NCBI GenBank assembly: GCA_016704345.1
Contig: JADJAH010000016.1
Coordinates: forward strand, 186,001 to 250,000
Reading direction: 5' to 3'
Length of the DNA: 64,000 nt
From: Ignavibacteria bacterium
Lineage (GTDB): Bacteria; Bacteroidota; Ignavibacteria; Tepidaquicellales; Tepidaquicellaceae
Part shown: positions 9,601 through 17,136 of the stretch, piece after piece
Layout of the letters: every line of letters starts with the position of its first letter
Numbering within the stretch: the stretch's first letter is position 1
Translations under genes and position numbers: made by a program
The notes under the pieces: generated by a model
What the model saw: only the letters and a program-made list of their open reading frames with translations
What the model was told of the DNA's origin: nothing
Database searches by the model: none

Positions 9601-12275
9601 ACAACGGCTCAACCGGAAAGCATTATGCAATACAGGTCGCCGGCACTTCAGCTAATCCGCCGGGTTTGATTTGTAATTACAACGACCTCTTTGCCGGCGG
9701 AACCGGTGGGATGCTTGGTTACTTCAACAATGCGGATGTTGCAGACATATCTTCCTGGAAGTCTGTCACCGGAAAAGACACCAACAGTATTTCAGCCGAC
9801 GCAAAATTTGTCGGAAGCTCTGACCTGCACATTGATTCCACTGTTGCTTCATCTGTCAATGCCGCCGGAAGTGTCATTTCAGGATTCACCGAAGATTTTG
9901 ACGGAAACTTAAGAAATGGTTCTACGCCCGATATCGGAGCGGATGAGTTTGATATATCTATTCCCGGAGAGGTCCTGGACTTTGACGGAATCAACGATCG
10001 GGTATCATTACCTGATCCTCTCGCACAAACTCTTACAGCTTCATCCGTCACTGAATTCACAATAGAATATTGGTTCAAGGGAACGAATCTGCAGTCGGCT
10101 GTAAGGTTTCAGACATCTAGTTCGAATTTCATAGTTGCAGGCTGGGGCAGTAACTTGTCAAATCAAAAGCACATTATCTCAAGTGATGGTGGAGTAGGTG
10201 GCGGAGTTAAGGTTGGCAACGGAATATATGACGGCAACTGGCATCACATTGCCGTAACATGGAAGAAAAATACAGCCGGAGGTTTCAGAAGTTATCTTGA
10301 CGGAGAACTTGTTGAAGCAAAGAATGCTGCAAATGTTTCGCTGCCGTCTATTACAACCGGAGGTTTCATTGGATGCCAGTACAACAATTCAGAGTTCGTT
10401 AACGGAACTTTGGATGAAGTGAGAATATGGACAAGAGCGCTAAGTGAATTTGAAATTTCTTTGAACAGATTTATTGAATTGAATTCCGCAGCGGGACTGC
10501 TTGCCTCATATCATTTTAATCAGGGAGTTGCGGGAAGGGATAATAACAGTGTGACATCTCTTGCAGACTCATCCGGTAATTCATACGCCGGCACTCTGCA
10601 AAATTTTTCACTTGCCGGAGATTCATCGAATTGGTTGATGTACGGACCGGGATTTTGCTCTGATGATATAGAGATAAACATACAAGGAAACGGACAGACA
10701 ATTTCGGACGGAGATCTTACGCCTTCAACAAATGATCACACTGATTACGGAAATGTAAGCGCAGATACAGTCATGATCAGGACATTCACTGTTCAAAATT
10801 CCGGAACCGACAGTCTAAATGCAGGGCAGCCTTTGATCACCGGAGTTGATTCAGGCAGATTTGCAGCAGGACAAATCACGCCGCAGGGGAAGATAGCGCC
10901 GGGCGCCTCGGCAACATTCACGGTTAAATTCACACCCTCGGGCTCGGGAGTGAGGAATGCCGAGATTCACATACCAAACAGCGACTGTGACGAATCCGAC
11001 TATTCTTTTGCAATAACCGGTACAGGAACAACCGCAAATGCACAGGTATTGAATTATGACGGAGTGAATGATCATGTAGCGCTCCCTGTTTCATTGTCAC
11101 AGAATTTGACTTCGCCATCAGTTCAGGAGTTGACAATAGAGTATTGGTTCAAGGGCAGTCACATACAATCTGCTGTGAGATTCCAATCAGGTCCCAACTG
11201 GATAGTGGCAGGATGGGGAGCGCCGGGAAATGAAAAACATCTCATTTCAACCGAAGGCGGCACAAACGGCATCAGCGTCGGCGCAGGTGTTTCGGACGGG
11301 AACTGGCATCATGTGGCAATGACCTGGAAACGCAACACAGTCAATGGATTCAGGAGTTATCTCGACGGTATGCTTGTGGAGCAGCGCAACTCATCAGATA
11401 CAGAACTTCCTTCAATAAATGTTGCGGGATATCTTGGAAGACACAACGGAACTACTGAATGGATGAACGGATCACTTGAGGAAGTCAGGATATGGACCCG
11501 CGAACTAAGCCAAAGTGAAATTACAGCAAACATGTTTCTTGAAAGAAGTTCAGGTTCGGGACTCATTGCAAGCTATCACTTCAATCAGGGATTTGCAGGG
11601 GATGACAATTCAGGATTAATATCACTAAACGACGCTACTGCGAACAACTATGACGGAACGCTTAGCAGCTTTGCTTTGGACGGCCCCATGTCAAACTGGA
11701 CGGCACCAGGCCCTGAGATTTCATCATCTTCAATGACTGTCGGCATTACAGTAATTACTGAAGGATTCTACAACTCGATCACCAACGAACAAAACATTTC
11801 CGATACAGTAACTGCTTATCTGTGTTCAGGCAATTCCCCGTTTGCGGTTGAAGATTCTTCGGTAGGAGTTATAGATCCGGTTTCACACACGGGTGCGTTT
11901 GAATTCATTAATGCATCTGCCGGAAACTATTACATAAAATTAGTTCACAGAAACAGCATTGAAACCTGGAGTTCATCGGCTGTTGCAATATCAGATAATG
12001 CCGGCTTCGATATGACATCATCGATAGCACAGGCATTTGGAAATAATCTGGTGCAGGTTGACGGGTCACCCGTTCGCTTTGCTGTTTACTCCGGTGATGT
12101 GAATCAGGACGGGACAGTTGACGCAACGGATGTAAGTACGATTGATAATGATGCCGCAAACTTTGTTAGTGGCAATGTGGTGACTGATCTCACTGGCGAC
12201 AATTTCGTCGACGGAACGGACTTTGCGATATCTGATAACAATGCGGCGAATTTTGTTAGTGCGATCACACCGTGA
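6627..12275 (+). CDS. Giant multidomain surface protein (YCF48, beta-helix, two LamG, dockerin-like tail)
   Basis: 1882 residues. A hydrophobic signal segment ALCVSLMLLLSIETTNAQ lies near residues 58-75, preceded by an odd ~55-residue leader; the alternative ATG at 6792 gives a normal signal peptide but has poor ribosome-site spacing, whereas 6627 has GAGG at 6 nt. Residues ~76-375 are YCF48 blades (TTNGGTNW, TTNEGLSW, TTNAGTNW). Residues ~380-1105 are a Gly/Asn/Ser-rich right-handed beta-helix (VTIEGINSGG, NNVISNCNI). Two LamG domains lie at ~1115-1335 and ~1472-1690, each with DGNWHH and EVRIWTR. Between them is a choice-of-anchor-D/ASH-like domain (~1380-1468). Residues ~1700-1882 are a beta-sandwich ending in two dockerin-like calcium loops (GDVNQDGTVDATD, LTGDNFVDGTD). 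It probably binds glycans or matrix at the cell surface. There is no NPFNP sorting tail. Confidence 0.9.
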   Translation: MFNPTTKIRNSQFFKSHSENFSDVKSLVGLPCRNKEAGDIELLNALNRQAGLCGRMIALCVSLMLLLSIETTNAQWIFQNSGTTSDIWGIQFLNLNTGFIVGGGGNIKRTTNGGTNWNSVSTPGFSVQRDIIIWYGNVWGVTAGHSGAWRTTNEGLSWSNTFATSSYYGMDVKWTGNVVYCVGQAMNYSQTTNWGASWTSGTYSVPGTVGFDIYGINITNNVSPTPMYICGSSANNGGVNTPKVCKSTDGGATFSIVLNFPTGTFTGASLNDVEFTGSSGYVCSSNGRILRTANFGASWDTTYLGNYNLRQFSFKNASTGFVCGSNGQVFYTTNAGTNWQPYGLTGTTQNLNCIEYNSDYLWSAGAAGTMIRSRVYLDEVNVSGAVSGNGNYLNLTSAFTAINSSSQTGANIVVTINRNLTEPATGAVLNQGTWSSLTIQPAAGSGKTISGNVNAGSPLIDFNGADNVTIEGINSGGTSLTLSNTSTSGTAGTSTVRFRNDAVNNEVTNCNIFGSSQTDYSNPCATVLFGGNAVATGNDNNVISNCNIGPAGGNLPVCAVYFAGTSGSPSLYNDNDTVRNCNIYDYFKSNSHTAGLMIVDGNKSVSILNNKFYQTASRTYTSSNLDHHFILINNVNGDGFTVSGNTLGYSSSSSTGTYTLQSPSQGNFYGVNINVGISVPTLIRNNTIANIQLNGNWNSANLINVAEGNVSVDSNTIGSQTGNSINYTTLNSFNTQQVNGIKLSGNGNKTVNANIIGGITATGPVCYYYGINLSTSGNPAWNCFGNIVGGTVSNSLRNLATGTNFTSGISAQSGGTGSFNSGNNIIPNIESNVTGSSFNQGTSGMYLSIPTGSVNASNNLIHSIVSSNASQQTRVSGIALYAGNCSISGNAIHTLNTANNTSSIVGINSFAPTGNIVNNMVSLGRDSAGASVTYGCGIFGIYDWSGASNYYFNSIHISGSAVNGASNSYALYSTTTGNRRYTNNIFMNSRSNNGSTGKHYAIQVAGTSANPPGLICNYNDLFAGGTGGMLGYFNNADVADISSWKSVTGKDTNSISADAKFVGSSDLHIDSTVASSVNAAGSVISGFTEDFDGNLRNGSTPDIGADEFDISIPGEVLDFDGINDRVSLPDPLAQTLTASSVTEFTIEYWFKGTNLQSAVRFQTSSSNFIVAGWGSNLSNQKHIISSDGGVGGGVKVGNGIYDGNWHHIAVTWKKNTAGGFRSYLDGELVEAKNAANVSLPSITTGGFIGCQYNNSEFVNGTLDEVRIWTRALSEFEISLNRFIELNSAAGLLASYHFNQGVAGRDNNSVTSLADSSGNSYAGTLQNFSLAGDSSNWLMYGPGFCSDDIEINIQGNGQTISDGDLTPSTNDHTDYGNVSADTVMIRTFTVQNSGTDSLNAGQPLITGVDSGRFAAGQITPQGKIAPGASATFTVKFTPSGSGVRNAEIHIPNSDCDESDYSFAITGTGTTANAQVLNYDGVNDHVALPVSLSQNLTSPSVQELTIEYWFKGSHIQSAVRFQSGPNWIVAGWGAPGNEKHLISTEGGTNGISVGAGVSDGNWHHVAMTWKRNTVNGFRSYLDGMLVEQRNSSDTELPSINVAGYLGRHNGTTEWMNGSLEEVRIWTRELSQSEITANMFLERSSGSGLIASYHFNQGFAGDDNSGLISLNDATANNYDGTLSSFALDGPMSNWTAPGPEISSSSMTVGITVITEGFYNSITNEQNISDTVTAYLCSGNSPFAVEDSSVGVIDPVSHTGAFEFINASAGNYYIKLVHRNSIETWSSSAVAISDNAGFDMTSSIAQAFGNNLVQVDGSPVRFAVYSGDVNQDGTVDATDVSTIDNDAANFVSGNVVTDLTGDNFVDGTDFAISDNNAANFVSAITP
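6711..6780. repeat. Palindromic element inside the leader of the giant protein gene
   Basis: Ends GGCTTGCCTTGCCGG (6711-6725) and CCGGCAGGCAGGCC (about 6767-6780) are inverted copies with two differences. The core GAATTGCTCAATGC recurs at about 41774-41787. Inside the gene it encodes roughly 22 residues between the start codon and the signal-peptide core, keeping the frame. Confidence 0.7.
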
Positions 12276-12785
12276 GTATCATTGCATTACATATGTGCCA
12301 CTAATTCACGACTTTAGATTTTTGCAAGAGCAATTGCATAGATTAAGAATTATAGCAGTCTCCGAAGCTGTTTTAAAACTCAGTTTGGTACTTGGTTGGT
12401 TTTAAAAAATGTAGCTGTTGCTCAGTGAGCAACAGCTATTAATTTCGGATAGTACCTGTTCATCTGCTGTTACTTACATCTGTTTCAGATTGTGTGCCAC
12501 TCGGTCAGACCGATCCCTATGTTTGCTTTCTCATTTATCATTTCATTAACAACTCTCACCAAGTGACGTTCAGGTATCAAGTCCTCAAGGCAATCCCGAA
12601 GAAACGACATTTGATGCTGATCATTTCTTGAATACTGCCTCTTACATTCTTCACAATTTATTTCGCAAAAAAAAACATTATACGCTGCGTTCCTAACCGC
12701 TTATGTCTCAATCTGAATGACTTTTGGTAGAGCCTCGGAGATTTGTTGTCATCTATTGCAAAAATAATTTCTGAACAAAAAAAAA
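12276..12785. other. Intergenic, no gene seen
   Basis: About 510 bp of AT-rich sequence between convergent genes. A short direct/inverted motif GTAGCTGTTGCTCAGTGAGC then AACAGCTA forms a hairpin at about 12411-12437 (TAGCTGTTGCTC against GAGCAACAGCTA), a plausible terminator for the plus-strand giant gene. No coding frame is convincing. Confidence 0.5.
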
Positions 12786-12812
12786 CCCTGCAGACCTTGT
12801 GAGTCTGCAGGG
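12786..12812 (-). terminator. Rho-independent terminator of the barrel protein gene
   Basis: Perfect 10-bp stem CCCTGCAGAC/GTCTGCAGGG with a 7-nt loop. On the minus strand it is followed by a run of nine or more T, about 40 bp behind the stop of the gene at 12851. Confidence 0.85.
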
Positions 12813-12850
12813 CATTGAATCCTTACTTTTAATTTACAATTTCAAAGTGG

Positions 12851-13468
12851 TCAGAATTTAAATTCTAATCCTCCCAATGCGGTCAGAAAACTTCTGGTAC
12901 CTGCATCATTAAAGATCAGGTGATACTTACTCTTAAGAATAACGTCTATTGATTTGCTTAATTGTAAAGTAACACCGGGACCAACATTCACGCCTGCGTT
13001 TGTGTTGGATTTTCTGTCAATACTTCCGGTTTCTGTTTCGTATGCATCCTGCGAGAAGATATAAGCTCCAACTCCTGCTTCAAGAAAGAAAGTTGATTTC
13101 AGATTCTTGCTTGAGAAATAATATCTTGGACCGGCTGACACTTCAATGTAACTTGAATTCGGTGCACCTTCTACAACATCCGTGAGGCTGTAGTATCCGG
13201 TTTTTGCATAGAGACCTAATTCTTTGTTAAGTCTAACACCTGCATCAAGACCGCCATTGAAACCTGCCTGATAATTATTGCCAAGTTCACTCATTGGGAA
13301 TATAATTCCCGCTACCGGACTTAATGTGAAGAGAGGATACATGCTCTTTGCAGTGGTTTTTTTGATATCTTTGGATGGTACTCCCGAAACTTGCGCAAAA
13401 CTGTAACCGGAAATCAAGATAGCCGATATGAAAACCATAAAACCGAATTTGAACATTTGCTTTAACAT
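12851..13468 (-). CDS. Outer-membrane beta-barrel protein
   Basis: 205 residues from the chosen ATG at 13468, which has AGGAG 7 nt upstream; an upstream ATG at 13495 adds nine residues and has no such site. The signal peptide MLKQMFKFGFMVFISAILIS ends near GYSFAQ. The rest alternates polar and aromatic/hydrophobic residues in strands (LNKELGLYAKTGYYSL, SYIEVSAGPRYYFS, TFFLEAGVGAYIF, IDVILKSKYHLIF) and ends in Phe (GGLEFKF), as in small 8-stranded outer-membrane barrels (porin family/OmpX-like). No ligand can be proposed. It has its own terminator and is probably monocistronic. Confidence 0.8.
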   Translation of the reverse strand: MLKQMFKFGFMVFISAILISGYSFAQVSGVPSKDIKKTTAKSMYPLFTLSPVAGIIFPMSELGNNYQAGFNGGLDAGVRLNKELGLYAKTGYYSLTDVVEGAPNSSYIEVSAGPRYYFSSKNLKSTFFLEAGVGAYIFSQDAYETETGSIDRKSNTNAGVNVGPGVTLQLSKSIDVILKSKYHLIFNDAGTRSFLTALGGLEFKF

Positions 13469-13588
13469 TTTATAACTCCTTTTCTGGAAGACCATAAGTG
13501 GTTTTTCCTTGTACTACAAACTACACTTACTCATTTGATTTGTAAATCGACCAAAGGTATGAATTAAGAACTACACCTTTGCATGTGA

Positions 13589-14290
13589 TTAGTTCTTGAT
13601 TATGGAAATGCTGTCTGTGATTGATTTGACAGTTCCGTCGGTCATTGAAAAGTTGGCTACTTCGAGGCGTGAATGCAGCGCGAGTTTCTCCAGAATGTTG
13701 TGAACATGACTCTTTACTGTGAAGGAAGAGATGTTTAGCCTGACTGCGATTTCTTTATTAGTCATTGCATCACCTATCAGTTTCACTACTTCTTTTTCCC
13801 TATCGGTCATGCGAACTGCATCCTTGACCTCTGTTTTACCATTCCTTAAAGCAAATTCTATGATCTGTGAAAACAGCGATTCCGCCAAATGATCCGGAAG
13901 AACTTTCTCGCCTTCTGATACAGCTCTGATAGTACTCAGAAATTCGGCAAGCGTTGCATCTTTAAGTATAAAACCGCTTGCTCCTGCTTTGATGAACTGA
14001 AGTATATCCGCGTGCACGGGAACCAGATCCATTACAATTACTCTTGCTTCAGGAAATTCCTTTCTTACTACTTCAACGACATGCAGACTGTTCTGGCTTC
14101 GCAGTCCAAGATCAAGCAGAATAACATTCGGCTTCAGACTGTGAATCTTGAGTATAGTGTTTTCATTATTTCCTGAAGAAGCAATTACCTGTATGTCCTT
14201 AAATGGCTTAAGCATCTCTGTCATGCCATCGCGAAGAATGCGGTTATCTTCTATAAGAAGTAATCTGATTTTTGATTTGATCTTTTTCAT
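13589..14290 (-). CDS. LuxR/NarL-type response regulator (paralogue 2)
   Basis: Receiver domain then a LuxR-type helix-turn-helix (MTDREKEVVKLIGDAMTNKE to SSFTVKSHVHNILEKL). Start chosen at the ATG at 14290 (MKKIKSKIRLLLIEDN); the frame extends to 14338 but the extra residues precede a complete receiver. The phosphoacceptor Asp is kept in LLDLGL, the acidic pair is ED (IEDN), and the Lys is in ILKDA. Two features are unusual: the usual MP loop behind the Asp is replaced by LGLRSQNS, and the conserved Ser/Thr switch residue is Asp (VIVMDLVP). It is 41% or so like its upstream neighbour by eye and shares both oddities. A dyad operator lies about 110 bp upstream. Confidence 0.9.
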   Translation of the reverse strand: MKKIKSKIRLLLIEDNRILRDGMTEMLKPFKDIQVIASSGNNENTILKIHSLKPNVILLDLGLRSQNSLHVVEVVRKEFPEARVIVMDLVPVHADILQFIKAGASGFILKDATLAEFLSTIRAVSEGEKVLPDHLAESLFSQIIEFALRNGKTEVKDAVRMTDREKEVVKLIGDAMTNKEIAVRLNISSFTVKSHVHNILEKLALHSRLEVANFSMTDGTVKSITDSISIIKN

Positions 14291-14398
14291 GATTAACATT
14301 TTTAAAAGAACGAAAACTCTGTACATGCTATAGTACAAATCTCCTGTTTGTAAATGCTTTCTTTGTGTGAAACTACTAAGAATAAGTTAGAAATGTCA

Positions 14399-14425
14399 TA
14401 GCCCTTTGGATTGATAAATGGGCTA
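14399..14425. promoter_or_regulatory. Dyad operator TAGCCC-N15-GGGCTA
   Basis: Perfect 6-bp inverted arms TAGCCC and GGGCTA with a 15-bp spacer, upstream of the response regulator at 14290 and just behind the stop of the other. The surrounding 36 bp match copies at 18652 and 27706, with the arms changing together (TAGTCC/GGACTA at 27706). Half-site centres are 21 bp apart, two helical turns, fitting a dimeric DNA-binding protein. Confidence 0.6.
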
Positions 14426-14430
14426 ATCCG

Positions 14431-15144
14431 TCAGATCGGATTTTCGTCCTCTTCCATCAAGGAGATTCCGGCGCCCATTTCACTTATGTTTTTATAACTG
14501 TGAGCATAAGAGGCAATCTCAATCCTGTTATGAATTGCGAGCTTTTCAAGTATGTTATGGACATGACTCTTTACGGTGTATGGTGAGAGGTGAAGCTGGT
14601 AGCCTATTTCCTTGTTTGTTAATCCCTCGGAAACGAGTTCTATTACCTGCCGCTCGCGTTTTGTCATGCGAACTGCACGCATTAATCCTTTTTGCTTCGG
14701 TCCGTTTAACGCCTCTTCTACAATCTGTGAAAATAAAGATCCCGTCATGTTTGGCGGGAGTATTTTTTGTCCCTGATGTACCGAACGGATCGTCTTCAGA
14801 AAGTCGCTTACGCCTGCATCTTTCAATATGAATCCGGAGGCTCCTGCCTTTACAAAATCAAATACATCTTCCTGTAATGGCATCAGATCCATTACTATTA
14901 TTTTTATCTTAGGGAAATTAAATTTGGTGGATTTCACAAGCTCTATGCTGTTCTTGCCCTGCAAGCCCAGGTCAACCAGAATAATGTCCGGTTTCTTTTC
15001 CGGTATAATGGATTCCAGCTTTTCTTTTGTGTCAATTGAAGCCACTACTTTGAGATCAGCCTGTGCGTCAATCATTGCGGTAATGCCGTCACGTAGCAAT
15101 CGGTTATCTTCAATAACCAGAATTCGAATCTTCTTCATGTGCAA
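14431..15144 (-). CDS. LuxR/NarL-type response regulator (paralogue 1)
   Basis: 237 residues: receiver ~4-125 and LuxR helix-turn-helix ~165-225 (MTKRERQVIELVSEGLTNKE, SPYTVKSHVHNILEKL). The acidic pair is ED (VIEDN), the phosphoacceptor Asp is in ILVDLGL, and the Lys is in FILKDA. As in its neighbour, the loop after the Asp is LGLQGKNS rather than an MP loop, and the switch Ser/Thr is replaced by Asp (IIVMDLMP). It probably controls transcription in response to an unlinked histidine kinase; no kinase gene lies in the window. The two genes run in tandem, ~140 bp apart with an operator between, and look like a local duplication that has diverged. Confidence 0.9.
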   Translation of the reverse strand: MHMKKIRILVIEDNRLLRDGITAMIDAQADLKVVASIDTKEKLESIIPEKKPDIILVDLGLQGKNSIELVKSTKFNFPKIKIIVMDLMPLQEDVFDFVKAGASGFILKDAGVSDFLKTIRSVHQGQKILPPNMTGSLFSQIVEEALNGPKQKGLMRAVRMTKRERQVIELVSEGLTNKEIGYQLHLSPYTVKSHVHNILEKLAIHNRIEIASYAHSYKNISEMGAGISLMEEDENPI

Positions 15145-15282
15145 AAATATCCTCGTTGTAATTCAATAACAAGATTAACTTGTAGTATTAGAAACGGTTG
15201 AATATGTGTACTCATGACACTTCTGAATTCGTATTTCGGAGACTTTGAATAAGTGGAAAAAATTGTTCTGAAGTTATTTAGT

Positions 15283-16053
15283 TCAGGAAATATTGGAGAC
15301 AGAAACAACAGCTTCTACAAAGAGATAAACTCCAAGTATCAGCAGTATTACTCCGGCAATCTTGTTGAGCTTGTTTACAGTTGAAGGATCAATTCGCTTC
15401 TTGTTACCGGTTATTAGTTTCAACAAAGTAAAGAACCATCCAAATGTCCCTGCAAATGCTCCAATAGCAAAGGCAAGACCCCCCAGAAATGTTGAACTCA
15501 TGAAATTATAGTTCTTAAAGAACCCGACAATAACAATCCATGATGCCGGTATTGTCAATGATGTCATACATAGCAATGCTCCCATGAAGAACATTCCGGG
15601 AAGATTTGTTTTTTTGATCTCACTGACTTTAAGACGCTTTGCGACTTCTATTGCCTTCTCTTTCAACTTATCTGTCTTCGCTAAAGCTATACTGACCTTC
15701 ACAGAATCAACTGCCACGAGTTTGTCATATGTCGTCTTTGTACGAATGATCTTCAAACCAAAAATAATTACTACAGCACATCCGATGAACGTAAGCACTA
15801 TCTGTATCATCTCTGAATTCTCGTGATAAAAATCTTCCGCTGCCTCAGGAAAGAAAGAGACAATCAAAGCAATACCGCCGAAAGCAATGAGTGCATACAC
15901 AAAGTCCATGAATGCCGCCCCAAATGCTATCGCCTTTCCTTCCTTTACATCATTATTGAAACCCTTGGAAATTATCGCAAATGTTACGGGTCCTACCGGA
16001 GGTAATGAAACAATAAATCCGGTGATTGTTCCGACCAATAAATTTATGAGCAT
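15283..16053 (-). CDS. LysE/RhtB-family exporter
   Basis: 256 residues with six hydrophobic segments and the family's opening motif (GTITGFIVSLPPVGPVTFAI, the GxxxGxxPGP-like region). Known members export amino acids such as lysine, threonine or homoserine lactone; the substrate here cannot be read from the sequence. A cytoplasmic loop of ~50 residues between TM3 and TM4 is Lys-rich (KVSIALAKTDKLKEKAIEVA) and longer than in E. coli RhtB. It sits alone between the response regulators and the lipoprotein genes, all on the minus strand. Confidence 0.85.
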   Translation of the reverse strand: MLINLLVGTITGFIVSLPPVGPVTFAIISKGFNNDVKEGKAIAFGAAFMDFVYALIAFGGIALIVSFFPEAAEDFYHENSEMIQIVLTFIGCAVVIIFGLKIIRTKTTYDKLVAVDSVKVSIALAKTDKLKEKAIEVAKRLKVSEIKKTNLPGMFFMGALLCMTSLTIPASWIVIVGFFKNYNFMSSTFLGGLAFAIGAFAGTFGWFFTLLKLITGNKKRIDPSTVNKLNKIAGVILLILGVYLFVEAVVSVSNIS

Positions 16054-16127
16054 GTAAGTTTTGTTTTATCGTGTGCTTGAGTTTTCCATTTGTCAGACTT
16101 CCGGTGAAGTTATGACACTAATATTTA

Positions 16128-16154
16128 AGCGTCAGGACAAATGATCCTGACGCT
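16128..16154 (-). terminator. Hairpin terminator behind the DUF4382-like lipoprotein gene
   Basis: Perfect 10-bp stem AGCGTCAGGA/TCCTGACGCT with 7-nt loop, about 50 bp behind the stop at 16202 on the minus strand and followed by an AT-rich stretch (TTAAATATTAG) rather than a strong T run. Confidence 0.6.
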
Positions 16155-16201
16155 GTAACATTTGTCATCCGGTAGAGTGGCATTATGAATAACTTCAGTG
16201 A

Positions 16202-16903
16202 TCAATCCGGCAAACCATTCTTATCGTTATCTCTGAAAGCTTTCAGATTATTCTTTATGTTGTCTTTGATGTTGTTGTCAATGTCGTTTGAGTTTGATGG
16301 ATCCCTCGGATCAAGATATGCTCCATTCTTGATGAACCAGATGTATGGCTTTGCAACCAGTGTAATGTTCGAAAGAGTTTTTGATAAGACTGATATGCTG
16401 AACTGAAAATTTAATTTTTGATGAGCGGACTTTGATGACTTGTAAACAAAGTACTGTCCGAGATATCTGCCTTTAACAATAACAGAGTATCTCCCGTTTG
16501 CATCAGCAAACTCCGGATCAGGCAAGGGTTCGTTGTCATTCAGCTTATGAATTTCAAACTTCAGTTTATCATACGTTCCTTCTGGAATTATTGCCGAGCC
16601 TATATTATTAACTTCAGAAGTAAGATTCAGAAACAGTACAAAAGGACCGGTCTTAAAGTTTGTTGAATCCTGAATATTGCTGGCAACATCCAGCTTTATG
16701 TCCTTTATCAGTATCTTAACTGTGTCAAGTATAAGAATGCCCTGTGAATCACCAATTGAATCCTTAGAACTCGTTATGCTCAAACTCACGCTATCTGTTT
16801 CTGTTGTGACTGATGAATCATCACAGCCATAATAACCGGTAGTTAAGAGTACTGCCGTTAGAGCCATTACCAAGAAGCCGCGTGTTAATTTAAATTTTGT
16901 CAT
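16202..16903 (-). CDS. DUF4382-like lipoprotein
   Basis: 233 residues. The N-terminus is a lipoprotein signal (LTAVLLTTGYYGCDDSS; acylated Cys near residue 27). The mature part has the pattern VKILIKDIKLDV, then GPFVLFLNL, then AIIPEGTYDKLKFEIHK, typical of the DUF4382-type beta-sandwich lipoproteins of Bacteroidota and relatives; no biochemical role is known. The C-terminus (residues ~200-233) is Asp/Asn-rich (SNSNDIDNNIKDNIKNN). It is followed by a hairpin terminator and lies downstream of the DUF6600 lipoprotein on the same strand, separated by a repeat-containing spacer of ~230 bp. Confidence 0.82.
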   Translation of the reverse strand: MTKFKLTRGFLVMALTAVLLTTGYYGCDDSSVTTETDSVSLSITSSKDSIGDSQGILILDTVKILIKDIKLDVASNIQDSTNFKTGPFVLFLNLTSEVNNIGSAIIPEGTYDKLKFEIHKLNDNEPLPDPEFADANGRYSVIVKGRYLGQYFVYKSSKSAHQKLNFQFSISVLSKTLSNITLVAKPYIWFIKNGAYLDPRDPSNSNDIDNNIKDNIKNNLKAFRDNDKNGLPD

Positions 16904-16944
16904 TTTGATTTTCCTTCCTGTTATTAATTTGTTTGATCTCTTAT

Positions 16945-17130
16945 GGTTAAATTCCCCGCTGCTTGCGGCGAAAATGTTTCTTTGTTTTGAAAAGATACCC
17001 CGCTGCTTGTGGCGGGTGTCTCAAAACCAAACCACTTTGTAGTTCTCGCGTGAGAAAAACGTCGTTCGGTGTTCGGGGGGGCCCGCAGGCACTCAGGGGC
17101 GCAGGTTTGGAGCCACTTGTGGCGGGGAGA
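16945..17130. repeat. GC-rich repeats CCCCGCTGCTTGYGGCG
   Basis: Two copies of CCCCGCTGCTTG(C/T)GGCG lie at about 16957 and 17000, and a related half (CCACTTGTGGCGGGG) at about 17112. Between them is TGTCTCAAAACCAAACCAC followed by TCTCGCGTGAG, which resembles the element at 24516-24560. This spacer separates two lipoprotein genes. Confidence 0.6.
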
Positions 17131-17136
17131 TTCATT

